61,818 nt of DNA from contig LADT01000067.1 of assembly GCA_000961765.1 (NCBI GenBank), forward strand, positions 1-61,818. The letters are read 5' to 3'. The DNA comes from Clostridiaceae bacterium BRH_c20a. Its GTDB lineage: Bacteria; Bacillota; Peptococcia; Peptococcales; BICA1-8. The position numbers and the translations under genes were made by a program. The notes under the pieces were generated by a model. The model worked only from the letters and a program-made list of their open reading frames with translations. It had not been told where the DNA came from and did not search any database. Below are positions 46,320-55,255 of this stretch, piece by piece. How positions within the stretch are numbered: the stretch's first letter is position 1; each line of letters begins with the position of its first letter.

Positions 46320-48203
46320 ATGATATCTTTAAATGAATTAAAAGTACTAAGAGATAAGTCTAGAGCAGAAATTTCCATTCGGGAAAAAGGATATCTGGCG
46401 GGAAGTAATATGGACTTCTATCGTTCACATGTTTTGGTTTGCGCAGGTACAGGATGTACATCTTCCGAAAGTTTAGAAGTTCGTAATGGGTTAAAAGAAG
46501 AATTAATACGTTTAAATATAGATAAAGAAGTAAAAGTAGTAGAAACGGGCTGTTTTGGATTCTGTAGTTTAGGTCCTATTATAGTTGTGTATCCAGAGGG
46601 TACATTTTACTGTCTGATTACCCCAGAAGATGTAAAGGAAATTGCTGAAGAGCATCTTTTGAAAGGGCATATAGTATCTAGACTTCTATATAGTGAGCCA
46701 GGTACAGATAAAAAGGTTTCTGATTTTGAAAGCATTGAATTTTTTAATCACCAAAAAAGGGTAGCTTTAAGGAATTGTGGTGTAATTAATCCTGAAAAGG
46801 TTGAAGAGTACATTGCCCATGATGGATATTTTGCATTAGCAAAAGTATTAGAAGAAATGACACAAGAACAGTTAATAGAAGAATTGAAAAAATCCGGTTT
46901 AAGAGGCCGTGGTGGCGGTGGTTTTCCTGCTGGATTAAAATGGCAATTTGCTCATAAGACTCCAGGGGATATTAAATACGTAGTATGTAATGCTGATGAG
47001 GGAGACCCCGGTGCATTTATGGATAGAAGTGTCCTTGAAGGTGATCCCCATAGCATAATTGAGGCAATGGCAATTGCCGGTTATGCCATTGGTTCAGAAC
47101 AGGGATATATTTATATTAGGGCTGAATACCCAATTGCTGTTCATAGACTAGAGATAGCTATTGAGCAAGCCCGGGAGTTTGGATTATTAGGACAAAATAT
47201 TTTTGGTACAGGATTTAACTTTGATTTAGATATTCGTTTAGGAGCAGGTGCTTTTGTTTGTGGAGAGGAAACTGCCCTTTTAACGTCAATTGAAGGACAT
47301 CGAGGTGAACCTCGCCCAAGACCACCTTTCCCGGCAGTTGAAGGATTATGGAGAAAACCAACCTTATTAAATAATGTTGAAACCTATGCAAATATACCTG
47401 CAATAATCCTAAAGGGTGCGGACTGGTTTGCTAGTATTGGTACAGAAAAAAGTAAGGGAACGAAGGTCTTTGCTTTAGCGGGTAAAATAAATAATATTGG
47501 TCTGATTGAAGTGCCAATGGGAACACCCTTACGGACAATAATTTATGATATAGGCGGAGGGATTCCTAACGGAAAAAAATTCAAGGCTGCTCAAACAGGG
47601 GGACCCTCAGGAGGATGTATACCCGCCCATTTGATTGATACCGAGATAGATTATGATAACTTAATTGCTTTAGGCTCTATGATGGGTTCAGGGGGACTAA
47701 TAGTAATGGATGAAACCGATTGTATGGTTGATATAGCCAAGTTCTTTCTCGAGTTCACCCAAGAAGAGTCCTGTGGTAAATGTCCTCCATGTAGAATTGG
47801 TACTAAAAGAATGTTGGAAATATTGGAAAAAATTACAAAAGGCAGGGGTACTCCTGACGATATCAGTCAATTAGAAACCCTAGCTCGGACTGTTAAGAGT
47901 TCCTCCTTATGTGGTCTAGGGCAAACTGCACCGAACCCTGTCCTTAGCACTTTGAAGTATTTCCGAGATGAATATGAAGCACATATCAATGAAAAGAGAT
48001 GTCCTGCAGGAGTTTGTAAGGAACTATTAAATTTTTCAATCATTGCGGATAAATGTAAAGGCTGTAGTGTATGTGCCAAGGTCTGTCCGGTTGGAGCTAT
48101 ATCCGGAGTAGTTAAAGAACCATATGTTATTAACTCAGAAACATGCATCAAATGCGGCGCATGTATGGAAAAATGCAAGTTCGGTGCAATAGTGAAAGAG
48201 TAA
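46320..48203 (+). CDS. NuoF-type diaphorase subunit with extra Fe-S domains (HydB/HndC-like)
   Basis: The 627-residue protein has an N-terminal 2Fe-2S thioredoxin-like domain (CAGTGC...TGCFGFC, about 37-95). The NADH/FMN core follows (GRGGGGFPAGLKW, CNADEGDPGAFMDR, LGAGAFVCGEETALL), then the N3 cluster motif ESCGKCPPCR...CGLG. It ends with a two-cluster ferredoxin (CKGCSVCAKVCPVGA, CIKCGACMEKCKFGA). This is the electron-bifurcating HydB layout. No hydrogenase or dehydrogenase catalytic subunit follows, so its partner is encoded elsewhere or it acts alone. Confidence 0.92.
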   Translation: MISLNELKVLRDKSRAEISIREKGYLAGSNMDFYRSHVLVCAGTGCTSSESLEVRNGLKEELIRLNIDKEVKVVETGCFGFCSLGPIIVVYPEGTFYCLITPEDVKEIAEEHLLKGHIVSRLLYSEPGTDKKVSDFESIEFFNHQKRVALRNCGVINPEKVEEYIAHDGYFALAKVLEEMTQEQLIEELKKSGLRGRGGGGFPAGLKWQFAHKTPGDIKYVVCNADEGDPGAFMDRSVLEGDPHSIIEAMAIAGYAIGSEQGYIYIRAEYPIAVHRLEIAIEQAREFGLLGQNIFGTGFNFDLDIRLGAGAFVCGEETALLTSIEGHRGEPRPRPPFPAVEGLWRKPTLLNNVETYANIPAIILKGADWFASIGTEKSKGTKVFALAGKINNIGLIEVPMGTPLRTIIYDIGGGIPNGKKFKAAQTGGPSGGCIPAHLIDTEIDYDNLIALGSMMGSGGLIVMDETDCMVDIAKFFLEFTQEESCGKCPPCRIGTKRMLEILEKITKGRGTPDDISQLETLARTVKSSSLCGLGQTAPNPVLSTLKYFRDEYEAHINEKRCPAGVCKELLNFSIIADKCKGCSVCAKVCPVGAISGVVKEPYVINSETCIKCGACMEKCKFGAIVKE

Positions 48204-48218
48204 AAAATTGGATATATA

Positions 48219-48251
48219 ATAGAGAAATCGCCGGTCCGGCGATTTCTCTAT
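48219..48251 (+). terminator. Terminator after nuoF
   Basis: A long stem of about 14 bp (ATAGAGAAATCGCC with its complement) and a short loop, then TTTA. Confidence 0.8.
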
Positions 48252-48260
48252 TTACATAAC

Positions 48261-48324
48261 GTAGGGGGCGGTTTCCATGCCGCCCCGAAGACATAAGCGG
48301 GCAGGCATGGAAACCTGCCCCTAC
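48261..48324. repeat. Paired palindromic REP element (BIME-like)
   Basis: Two GC-rich palindromic units (GGCGG...CCGCC and GGCAGG...CCTGCC) point toward each other. Their outer ends, GTAGGGGG and CCCCTAC, are inverted. The two arms differ by paired substitutions that keep the stem, which suggests selection for structure. The first 15 bp recur exactly at 61279-61293. Confidence 0.8.
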
Positions 48325-48382
48325 AGAAAATTTATGGTTATAATCTTTAAAGGGGCCCGTGGTTAACAAACTGGAAGTCTGT

Positions 48383-48404
48383 CGATATTTCCCGGGAAAT
48401 ATCG
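48383..48404. promoter_or_regulatory. Noc-binding site (NBS)
   Basis: TATTTCCCGGGAAATA (48386-48401) is the exact Noc consensus, extended to a 22-bp palindrome by CGA/TCG. It is intergenic, between nuoF and the DUF554 gene. Confidence 0.9.
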
Positions 48405-48477
48405 AAACATATTGTTACTGCCCTTCCTTTTTTATATAATGGGAGGGTGGCAGATAGGAAAATAGAGGTGAAATAAA

Positions 48478-49176
48478 TTGTTAGGTACTATTGTAAATTT
48501 TATAGCAATTATTGTAGGAAGTGTTATAGGAATAGTATTAAAAAAAGGTATCCCCGAAAGATATAAAGATACAATTATGCAGGGGATAGGTTTAGCTACC
48601 TTCTTGATTGGCTTGAAAATGGGCTTTAAGGCAAATAATGAACTTATCGTAATTTTAAGTCTAGTTATTGGAGGAATAATGGGGGAAATACTAAAGATTG
48701 ATTATCATTTGGATGCATTTGGTGAAGTTTTACAGAAAAAGGTCGGATCAGAAGATGGTGATTTTGTAAAGGGTTTCGTATCAAGTAGTTTGATTTTTTG
48801 CATAGGTGCCATGGCTATTTTAGGAGCTATCGAAAGTGGGCTTCTGGGGAATCATAAGATATTATTTGCTAAGTCAGCCTTAGATTTTATTACTTCTATT
48901 GTCTTATCATCATCTTTAGGTTTGGGAGTAATGTTTTCATCAATTCCGGTATTTATTTATCAAGGGTCAATTACCTTATTAGCCTCCGGATTAAAAGATA
49001 TTTTAATAGAGCCTGTAGTTAACTATATGACTGCTACCGGTGGAATGCTAATTGTGGGTATTGGGATTAATATATTGGGGATTAAAAAAATTAATGTAGC
49101 CAATCTTTTGCCGGCAATTTTTGTAGCAGTAGCCCTAGTCTTTTTGGTATTAAGGTGGTTCCCTGATTACATATAG
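48478..49176 (+). CDS. DUF554 family membrane protein (YdfK-like)
   Basis: This 232-residue protein has about seven membrane segments and the family start LGTIVNFIAIIVGSVIGIVLKKGIPERY plus IGIGLNILGI-like repeats (GIGINILGIKKINVANLLPAI). Function is unknown; a transport role is often assumed. It starts at TTG after AGAGGTG and is 10 bp before the next gene. Confidence 0.88.
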   Translation: MLGTIVNFIAIIVGSVIGIVLKKGIPERYKDTIMQGIGLATFLIGLKMGFKANNELIVILSLVIGGIMGEILKIDYHLDAFGEVLQKKVGSEDGDFVKGFVSSSLIFCIGAMAILGAIESGLLGNHKILFAKSALDFITSIVLSSSLGLGVMFSSIPVFIYQGSITLLASGLKDILIEPVVNYMTATGGMLIVGIGINILGIKKINVANLLPAIFVAVALVFLVLRWFPDYI

Positions 49177-49186
49177 GAGGTAAACC

Positions 49187-50293
49187 ATGGAAGGATTAAA
49201 ATTCATTGATACTCCAGCATTAATCTTAGATAAGGCTGTATTACTAAAAAATATTCAAGAGATGTCAGCACTAGCCAATAAAGCTGGAGTAAAGCTTAGG
49301 CCCCATATAAAAGCCCATAAATGCTCAAAGATATCTAATCTGCAAATTGCTAATGGGGCTTCGGGGATTACAGTTGCAAAAGTGAGTGAAGCAGAAGTAA
49401 TGTTTAGCGCGGGAATAAAAGATATTTTAATTGCCTATCAGCTAATAAATACTGAAAAAATTAATCGGGTTATTTCGTTAATAAAAAAAGGCGCAAGTAT
49501 TTCCTGTTTGTTAGATAATTTATGCCAAACAAAAAAATTAAATAATGCTGCCAAAGAAAATAATCTTATAATAGATACATATGTTGAAGTTGATTCAGGT
49601 TTAAAAAGAACTGGATTAGAGCCTGAGGACGTTGTTGGCTTTGTTAACGAATTAAAAAGTTTTGATGGTCTTAGGTTTAAAGGAATTTTAACCCATGCTG
49701 GGCAAGTTTATGGTGCATTAAAAGTAAATGTACCAGCTATTGGGCACCAAGAAGGAATGATAATGGAAAAGGTTGCAAAAAGCCTAGAAAACGCTGGTTT
49801 TGTAGATTTCGAAGTTTCAGTAGGAGCAACACCAACTGTAAAGTATTCCGCATATAACCCAAAGGTTACTGAAATAAGACCGGGCAATTATGTTTTTAAT
49901 GATGCAATACAAGTGGGTCTAGGTACAGCAGAAAGAGATAGATGCTCTTTAAAAGTATTAACAACAGTAATTAGTAAGCCTGCGCCTGACCGTATAATAA
50001 TAGATGCCGGCAGTAAAACACTGGCCCTGGATAAAGGTGCCCATGGGACTGAAGTAGTTACAGGTTTTGGGATTGTTAATGGTTATCCTAATCTAATTTT
50101 GGAACGGCTCTCAGAAGAGCATGGAGTTATTAAGGTTTCTAGTGCTGGAAAAGTGCCTGCCATAGGAGATAAGATATTGATAATTCCTAATCACGCTTGT
50201 CCGGTAGCTAATTTGGCTGAAGAATTAATTTTGATAGAGCACGGAAAAGAAAATGAGAGTTGGGTTATTGATGCTAGAGGTAAAAACAAATAG
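49187..50293 (+). CDS. PLP-dependent D-threonine aldolase / D-serine dehydratase-like enzyme
   Basis: The 368-residue alanine-racemase-fold enzyme has FIDTPALILDKAVLLKNI, the PLP lysine region KLRPHIKAHKCSKI, and GITVAKVSEAEVMFSAGIKDILIAY. A C-terminal metal-site region contains HGTEVVTGFG and PNHACPVANL. The last motif (H-x-C-x-x-x-N) is typical of Zn-dependent DSD1 and D-threonine aldolases. Whether the substrate is D-Ser, D-Thr or a related 3-hydroxy amino acid cannot be told. Confidence 0.85.
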   Translation: MEGLKFIDTPALILDKAVLLKNIQEMSALANKAGVKLRPHIKAHKCSKISNLQIANGASGITVAKVSEAEVMFSAGIKDILIAYQLINTEKINRVISLIKKGASISCLLDNLCQTKKLNNAAKENNLIIDTYVEVDSGLKRTGLEPEDVVGFVNELKSFDGLRFKGILTHAGQVYGALKVNVPAIGHQEGMIMEKVAKSLENAGFVDFEVSVGATPTVKYSAYNPKVTEIRPGNYVFNDAIQVGLGTAERDRCSLKVLTTVISKPAPDRIIIDAGSKTLALDKGAHGTEVVTGFGIVNGYPNLILERLSEEHGVIKVSSAGKVPAIGDKILIIPNHACPVANLAEELILIEHGKENESWVIDARGKNK

Positions 50294-50309
50294 ATTGGAG
50301 GCTTGAATT

Positions 50310-50819
50310 TTGCAGCAATTTAGTCAGTTAATAAATAATTATTCGGAATATATAATAGCCTTAGTATTACTCCTTGTATTAGTTTCCTTTGTTTCATTAA
50401 TTATTGTGATTAGAAGTTTAAATAAAACTAAAAAAAAATATCAAGCTTTGCTTAAAGGTGTTGGAAATAAAAACCTTGAAGAAATTATTTTAAGTAATGC
50501 ACAAAGATTAAATTTCTTGGAAGAATATCTTAAAGAAAATGAGAATAAACTTTTAACACTAAACGAAAGTTTAGGCACCTGCCTAAAAAACCACTCCTTT
50601 AAAAGGTATAATGCTTTTGATGGAGTAGGTGGCGAGCAAAGCTTTTCATTTGCACTAATGGATGATAATGGAACGGGCTTAATTATTTCTAGTATTCACG
50701 GTCGAAATGATGCAAGAACATATGCTAAGACTATAGTAGCAGGTAAAACAAAATATAACTTATCAGATGAGGAAAAGACAGTTTTAAGTATTGCTCTAAA
50801 TAGAAAGATGAAAAATTAA
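50310..50819 (+). CDS. DUF4446 family membrane-anchored protein
   Basis: The 169-residue protein has one N-terminal membrane helix (about 16-34), a coiled-coil segment and the DUF4446 core KRYNAFDGVGGEQSFSFALMDDNGTGLIISSIHGR. It is found near parB in many Clostridia; function unknown. It starts at TTG after GGAGG. Confidence 0.88.
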   Translation: MQQFSQLINNYSEYIIALVLLLVLVSFVSLIIVIRSLNKTKKKYQALLKGVGNKNLEEIILSNAQRLNFLEEYLKENENKLLTLNESLGTCLKNHSFKRYNAFDGVGGEQSFSFALMDDNGTGLIISSIHGRNDARTYAKTIVAGKTKYNLSDEEKTVLSIALNRKMKN

Positions 50820-50955
50820 GCAAATTTTTCTAAAAGCAGGAGGAATTTCGACATATATATAGAATAGTATCTTTTAGTATTAATAATAAATTTTTATATA
50901 CTATTGCGGCTTGGCTTGAGCCAAGCTATCTTTATCTTTACAGGCAGGTGAGGAA

Positions 50956-51981
50956 ATGGAAAGAAAGCCACGAAAGGTTAATAAAAAGTATACTATTATG
51001 GTGGTTCCCCATGCCAACTCTGCTATTAAAAGCTTAAAAATTCCTCTATGGATAATAAATGGACTTTCTATAATCGGTCTAATCTCCATAGTAGTTGTTA
51101 GTTACCTTGCTATATCCTATTTTTACCTCCAAACGACATTGGTAGAAAATGAAGATCTAAAGGCTGTAAATAATGTACAGGCCAAAGAAATAAGAGAACT
51201 GCAAAGAACAACCAGGGAAGCATTAACCAAACTAGATGAAATTATTGTAACAGATACTAAGGTTCGGGAACTTGTCGGACTAAAGGAGACAGCCCACGAA
51301 AATAAAACCCCTTCCCGCTCTCAGGGTGGGCCAAGTACTAATGGCAGGAATGTTCAAGTTCTAATGGCAGGCGAATTTGATATTTTGCACTCATTTGCTA
51401 TAGAACCGGAATTATTATATCAAGGAGAGCTTGTAAATGATAATTATGAGTTAGATGAGGAACCTAATTTAGATACAATTAAGAAGATTAAGAGTGATAT
51501 AGATAAAATTAACCAGATAATTGAAGACCAGGAATTAGTATTTGCTAAACTTGAAGTGGATGTTAAAGAGAGATTAGATTATTTAGCTGCTATTCCTACA
51601 GGATGGCCTGTTAAGGGAAGGCTAACCAGTGATTATGGTTGGCGCAAGAATCCTTTTACAAAGAAAACTATGGAGTTTCATGAAGGTATAGATATAGCGG
51701 CATCATATGGAACTCCTGTAAGAGCTGCAGGTGCTGGGAGGATAACCTTTACCGGCTGGAAGCTAGCCTATGGAAATACTGTAGTAATTAAACATGATTA
51801 TGGTTATATCAGTCAGTATGCTCATAATTCCAGTCTAAGCGTAAAGGTTGGTCAAGTAGTTGAACGAGGTGACATTATTGCTCGGGTTGGTAGTACAGGA
51901 CGTAGCACTGGGCCCCATGTTGATTTTAGAATAGCTTTAAACGGACGATGGATGGATCCTCTTAAAATGCTTAAAAAGTAG
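50956..51981 (+). CDS. M23 family (LytM-like) peptidase with altered zinc site
   Basis: The 341-residue protein has a basic cytoplasmic start, one membrane helix (about 30-55), a coiled coil and a C-terminal LytM domain (SDYGWRKNPFTKKTMEFHEGIDIAASYGTPVRAAGAGRI). The H-x-x-x-D metal motif (HEGID) is present. The second motif, normally H-x-H in GPHLHFE, reads GPHVDFR, so one zinc ligand is Asp. It may be a weak or inactive peptidase. It precedes a bactofilin gene by 18 bp, a recurrent pairing. Confidence 0.9.
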   Translation: MERKPRKVNKKYTIMVVPHANSAIKSLKIPLWIINGLSIIGLISIVVVSYLAISYFYLQTTLVENEDLKAVNNVQAKEIRELQRTTREALTKLDEIIVTDTKVRELVGLKETAHENKTPSRSQGGPSTNGRNVQVLMAGEFDILHSFAIEPELLYQGELVNDNYELDEEPNLDTIKKIKSDIDKINQIIEDQELVFAKLEVDVKERLDYLAAIPTGWPVKGRLTSDYGWRKNPFTKKTMEFHEGIDIAASYGTPVRAAGAGRITFTGWKLAYGNTVVIKHDYGYISQYAHNSSLSVKVGQVVERGDIIARVGSTGRSTGPHVDFRIALNGRWMDPLKMLKK

Positions 51982-51999
51982 CTAAAAGGAGAGAGGCAA

Positions 52000-52401
52000 A
52001 TGGCTTTTGGTAAGAAAAAGGAAGAGGTTAATTTTGAAAAGGTAGAAACTCTTATAGGTGTAGGCACCCATATCCAAGGTGTTATTTCTTCTCAAGGGAC
52101 TATTCGCGTTGATGGTACATTTTCAGGTGAAATAAAAACACAGGGTGATTTAGTTATTGGCGATAGCGGTGCCATTGAAGCAAATATTGAGGCTCGAAAC
52201 GTCTTAGTTGCTGGTGAAATAAAAGGGAATCTGCAAGTAAAAGGGAAAATAGAGATCACTCCTAGCGGTAAAGTAATTGGTGATATTAAGGTTAAAAATT
52301 TAATTGTAGATGAAGGTGCAACTTTTAAAGGTAGCTGTCTGATGGATACAGGGCAAGCTAAAACCTCAGCTAAACCAAATATTGATGAAGCTGCCAAGTA
52401 G
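52000..52401 (+). CDS. Bactofilin (polymer-forming cytoskeletal protein)
   Basis: The 133-residue protein is a right-handed beta-helix with repeated G-x-(I/V)-x-(S/A)-x-G steps (IQGVISSQGTIRVDGTFSGEIKTQGDLVIGDSG). Short polar ends flank it, including a Lys-rich N-terminus. Bactofilins self-assemble without nucleotide and localise wall enzymes; the M23 protein encoded just upstream is a likely client. Confidence 0.95.
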   Translation: MAFGKKKEEVNFEKVETLIGVGTHIQGVISSQGTIRVDGTFSGEIKTQGDLVIGDSGAIEANIEARNVLVAGEIKGNLQVKGKIEITPSGKVIGDIKVKNLIVDEGATFKGSCLMDTGQAKTSAKPNIDEAAK

Positions 52402-52423
52402 CGTTGTGCTAAAGCGAAGTTTA

Positions 52424-52456
52424 TTTAAAACCTAATCACTATGATTAGGTTTTAAA
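52424..52456 (+). terminator. Terminator after the bactofilin gene
   Basis: A perfect 14-bp stem TTTAAAACCTAATC/GATTAGGTTTTAAA with a 5-nt loop. Confidence 0.75.
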
Positions 52457-52487
52457 TGTCTAGAGGCTGTTTGAAAAGGAGAAAAGG

Positions 52488-53357
52488 ATGAAAATTTATT
52501 GTATAATTAACCCTTATGCCGGTAAAGGAATTACAGGGAAGTTATGGCCTGAGGTCAAAAAAAATCTTGAGAAGTTAAGTTCCGAGTTAATATATGACTT
52601 TACAGAGTATCCCGGGCATGCTTCTGTTTTAGCAAGGGGGGCCATAAACTCCGGTGTAGATGCTGTTATTACAGTAGGCGGCGATGGGACAATAAATGAG
52701 GTAATAAATGGTTTGGTTGATTCAGATCTGCCTTTCGGTATAATTCCTACCGGTACGGGGAATGATTTAAGTCGCACTTTAGGTATACCCCAGGATCCAT
52801 TTGAAGCAGTTATTATTTTAGCCCAAGGAAAACTAAAGGAAATTAATTTAGGAGAAGTTAATGGTACATACTTTATTAATGTTGCCAGTGTAGGATTTGA
52901 TGCAGCTGTTGCTGGTTTAGTAAATAATAAGAGATTTCTAAAAGGCAAAGCAGCATATTATGGTGCTATTATCCTTAACATAATAAGAAATAGACATTAT
53001 AAATTATCCATTAGTCTGGATGGGAATATTATTGAGAAGCAATGCACGTTAGTGGCAGTAGCTAATGGTAGATACTATGGAGCAGGGCAAAAAATTGCTC
53101 CTCAGGCAGATTATAATGATGATTTATTTGATGTGGTAATTGTTGCTAATGCGCCGAGAATAGATATTTTAAAAACCTTGCCCGGAATAAAAGATGGGAG
53201 ACACCTAATTAGCCCTTATGTAAGTATTTATAAAGCCAAGGAAGTAGCTATTAGCTCTCTAGGCTATGCCCCTGTACAGGCTGATGGGGAATTAATAAGA
53301 GAATTACCGCAGATCTTTAAAATAAGTGAAAAAAAGTTAAAAGTCTTTACTCCATAA
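52488..53357 (+). CDS. Diacylglycerol kinase family lipid kinase (DgkB/YegS-like)
   Basis: The 289-residue protein has INPYAGKGITGKLW at the start, the nucleotide motif VGGDGTINEVINGL, IIPTGTGNDLSRTLGIP and a C-terminal QADGELI. It phosphorylates diacylglycerol or a related lipid. SD AAAGGAG, ATG start. Confidence 0.93.
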   Translation: MKIYCIINPYAGKGITGKLWPEVKKNLEKLSSELIYDFTEYPGHASVLARGAINSGVDAVITVGGDGTINEVINGLVDSDLPFGIIPTGTGNDLSRTLGIPQDPFEAVIILAQGKLKEINLGEVNGTYFINVASVGFDAAVAGLVNNKRFLKGKAAYYGAIILNIIRNRHYKLSISLDGNIIEKQCTLVAVANGRYYGAGQKIAPQADYNDDLFDVVIVANAPRIDILKTLPGIKDGRHLISPYVSIYKAKEVAISSLGYAPVQADGELIRELPQIFKISEKKLKVFTP

Positions 53358-53430
53358 TACAAAATATTCAAGAACAGTTTTGCATAATTTATCCACTGCC
53401 TGACACATAATACAGGTGGAGGTGGAAAAA

Positions 53431-53670
53431 ATGCAAATACAAATTGCTGTAGAACAAGGGCTTGATAATGTCAGCCAGGCACTACGTACTGCGGGTTATC
53501 AAGTTGTTAAGCTAGAGCAGGGTCAGTTACAAAATGTACAGTGCGTGGTAGTTTCCGGTGGGGACGATAATATGATGGGTATTCAAACTACTATGACCAA
53601 AGCGCCAGTTATAAATGCTCAAGGCTTAAGTCCGCAGGAGATAGTACAAAAAATACGACAATATCAATAG
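53431..53670 (+). CDS. UPF0180 (YkuS) family protein
   Basis: The 79-residue protein (MQIQIAVEQGLDNVSQAL...CVVVSGGDDNMMGIQTT...VINAQGLSPQEIV) matches UPF0180, small cytoplasmic proteins of unknown function. The ATG follows GGAGGTGG. A GTG five codons earlier lies within the RBS. Confidence 0.88.
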   Translation: MQIQIAVEQGLDNVSQALRTAGYQVVKLEQGQLQNVQCVVVSGGDDNMMGIQTTMTKAPVINAQGLSPQEIVQKIRQYQ

Positions 53671-53681
53671 GGGAATTTTAA

Positions 53682-53708
53682 AGACCGGCCATAGGCTCGG
53701 TCTATTTT
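53682..53708 (+). terminator. Terminator after the UPF0180 gene
   Basis: The stem AGACCG/CGGTCT with a 10-nt loop, then ATTTTTG. Confidence 0.75.
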
Positions 53709-53835
53709 TGTCTGATAAGTTAATTTTTATAGATTGCTACTATTTTTTTTGGTAATATATACTAAAGGTACAATTTTAAGAAAAAATAGAACTGGTAAAT
53801 ATCATATAAAAAAATATTTAAAAGGAGTTGAGAGT

Positions 53836-54486
53836 ATGTTAGTTAGAGAGATAATGACCTCGGAACCTGTTACAATAAGTAAGGAAGCAACGATTGCAGA
53901 TGCTTTGGATATTATGCGCTCAAATAATTTTAGACGTCTACCTGTTCTTGACGGGGATAAGCTTATCAGTATTGTTACAGACCGGGACCTAAGAGAAGTT
54001 AGTCCTTCACCTGCAACGAGCTTAAGTGTTTTTGAACTAAACTATTTATTAGCAAAAACAAAATTAAAGGATATCTTAACTAAAAAAAAGTTAATAACTA
54101 CAGAGCCGGATGCTCTAGTGGAAGAAGCAGTGCTATTAATGAAGGATAATAAAGTAGGCGGTATACCTGTAATGGAAGGAAATAAAATGGTTGGAATTGT
54201 TACAGAGACAGACGTTTTTGGGGCATTTATTGAAATAATGGGATTAAGGCGATCTGGTACACGGTTAACTATAGAATTAAATGACGATAAGCCAGGGATA
54301 ATTAATGATATTACAACGGTAATTAAAGAATACAAGGGAAATATAACCTATTTAACATCTTATGCCAGTGGCGATAATTCACACAAAGTAGCAATAAGGA
54401 TTAATAATTGTGAGAATACAGAAAATATTATAAATAAACTAAAAGAAAAAGGGTATTTAATTTCCTCTATAACTAGAAATGACTAA
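53836..54486 (+). CDS. CBS-CBS-ACT domain protein (AcuB-like)
   Basis: The 216-residue protein has two CBS motifs (LVREIMTSEPVTISKEATIADAL; RLPVLDGDKLISIVTDRDLRE, and a second pair ending GIPVMEGNKMVGIVTETDVFG). A C-terminal ACT domain follows (LTIELNDDKPGIINDITTVIKEY). CBS pairs bind adenylates and ACT domains bind amino acids, so a sensor role is likely. The ATG at 53836 has SD AAAGGAG; the longer upstream frame is not used. Confidence 0.9.
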   Translation: MLVREIMTSEPVTISKEATIADALDIMRSNNFRRLPVLDGDKLISIVTDRDLREVSPSPATSLSVFELNYLLAKTKLKDILTKKKLITTEPDALVEEAVLLMKDNKVGGIPVMEGNKMVGIVTETDVFGAFIEIMGLRRSGTRLTIELNDDKPGIINDITTVIKEYKGNITYLTSYASGDNSHKVAIRINNCENTENIINKLKEKGYLISSITRND

Positions 54487-54506
54487 GGTAAAATATAAAC
54501 TGTTTG

Positions 54507-54532
54507 ACAAAACGGGCTAAAGCCCGTTTTGT
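54507..54532. terminator. Bidirectional terminator between the CBS-ACT gene and yyaC
   Basis: A perfect stem ACAAAACGGGC/GCCCGTTTTGT with a 4-nt loop, T-rich on both strands, between convergent genes. Confidence 0.9.
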
Positions 54533-55128
54533 TATTTTGCACAAAGTATATTGGAGTTATATACATCCGCTAATACCTCTGAAATTTTATCAGCCATTTG
54601 CATAACAAAGCTGAGTCGGGTATTTTGCAGAACCATATATTCCATAAAGCCCCCTACATTTACTATGCCCGAAACAGATAAATCACCCACCGCCGGCAGA
54701 TTTTTTTTAACTGCTGCGCCTGGCTGTATGGAGCCTTCCGCAATACTGACATAACCAACACTTTCTAATTTACCCAAACAAGCATCAACGGCAATAATTA
54801 TAGGGTTATTAAAGCGAAGTTGTATTTCAGCTAAAGTTTCCTGCATATTGGTAGCGTGAACAGGATTATAAATTGTTCCGTAAATAAAAGCGTTATAGGG
54901 CTGTTTTTTTTGTAAAAACCAGCCTACTAGAGGTCCTAAGCTATCACCAGTAGAACGGTCGGTTCCAATGCAAAAGGTGATTAATGGCCGGTAGTTTATA
55001 TTATCAAAATTATTTATTTTAGTAGTTAAAAATGAAGAACAGTCTCGGACAAATTCTGGTTTATCTATATGCAATTTAAGCTTATCTTCTGTTTTTAATT
55101 TAGTGCTTAAAAAGTTAAAGTTGACCAT
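54532..55128 (-). CDS. yyaC: Sporulation protein YyaC (DUF1256)
   Basis: The 198-residue protein has FCIGTDRSTGDSLGPLVGWFL, YGTIYNPVHATNMQETL and IIAVDACLGKLESVGYV, typical of YyaC, a germination-protease-like fold made during sporulation. In B. subtilis yyaC also lies near parB and noc. It is one of few minus-strand genes right of the origin. Confidence 0.93.
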   Translation of the reverse strand: MVNFNFLSTKLKTEDKLKLHIDKPEFVRDCSSFLTTKINNFDNINYRPLITFCIGTDRSTGDSLGPLVGWFLQKKQPYNAFIYGTIYNPVHATNMQETLAEIQLRFNNPIIIAVDACLGKLESVGYVSIAEGSIQPGAAVKKNLPAVGDLSVSGIVNVGGFMEYMVLQNTRLSFVMQMADKISEVLADVYNSNILCAK

Positions 55129-55255
55129 GGTACCTCCTAAAAAATGTAATTCCCAATTAGTCTACCCTAATTAAAAAAAAATAAGCCTGATCTAAGCAGA
55201 ATTTTGATATCTCGGGAATATCAATTAAGTAAAGAACAGTATGAGGAGGTAGTGA

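Noticed and set aside
55205-55230. GATATCTCGGGAATATC as a third Noc site
   Set aside because: It differs from the consensus at several positions and breaks the CCCGGG core.
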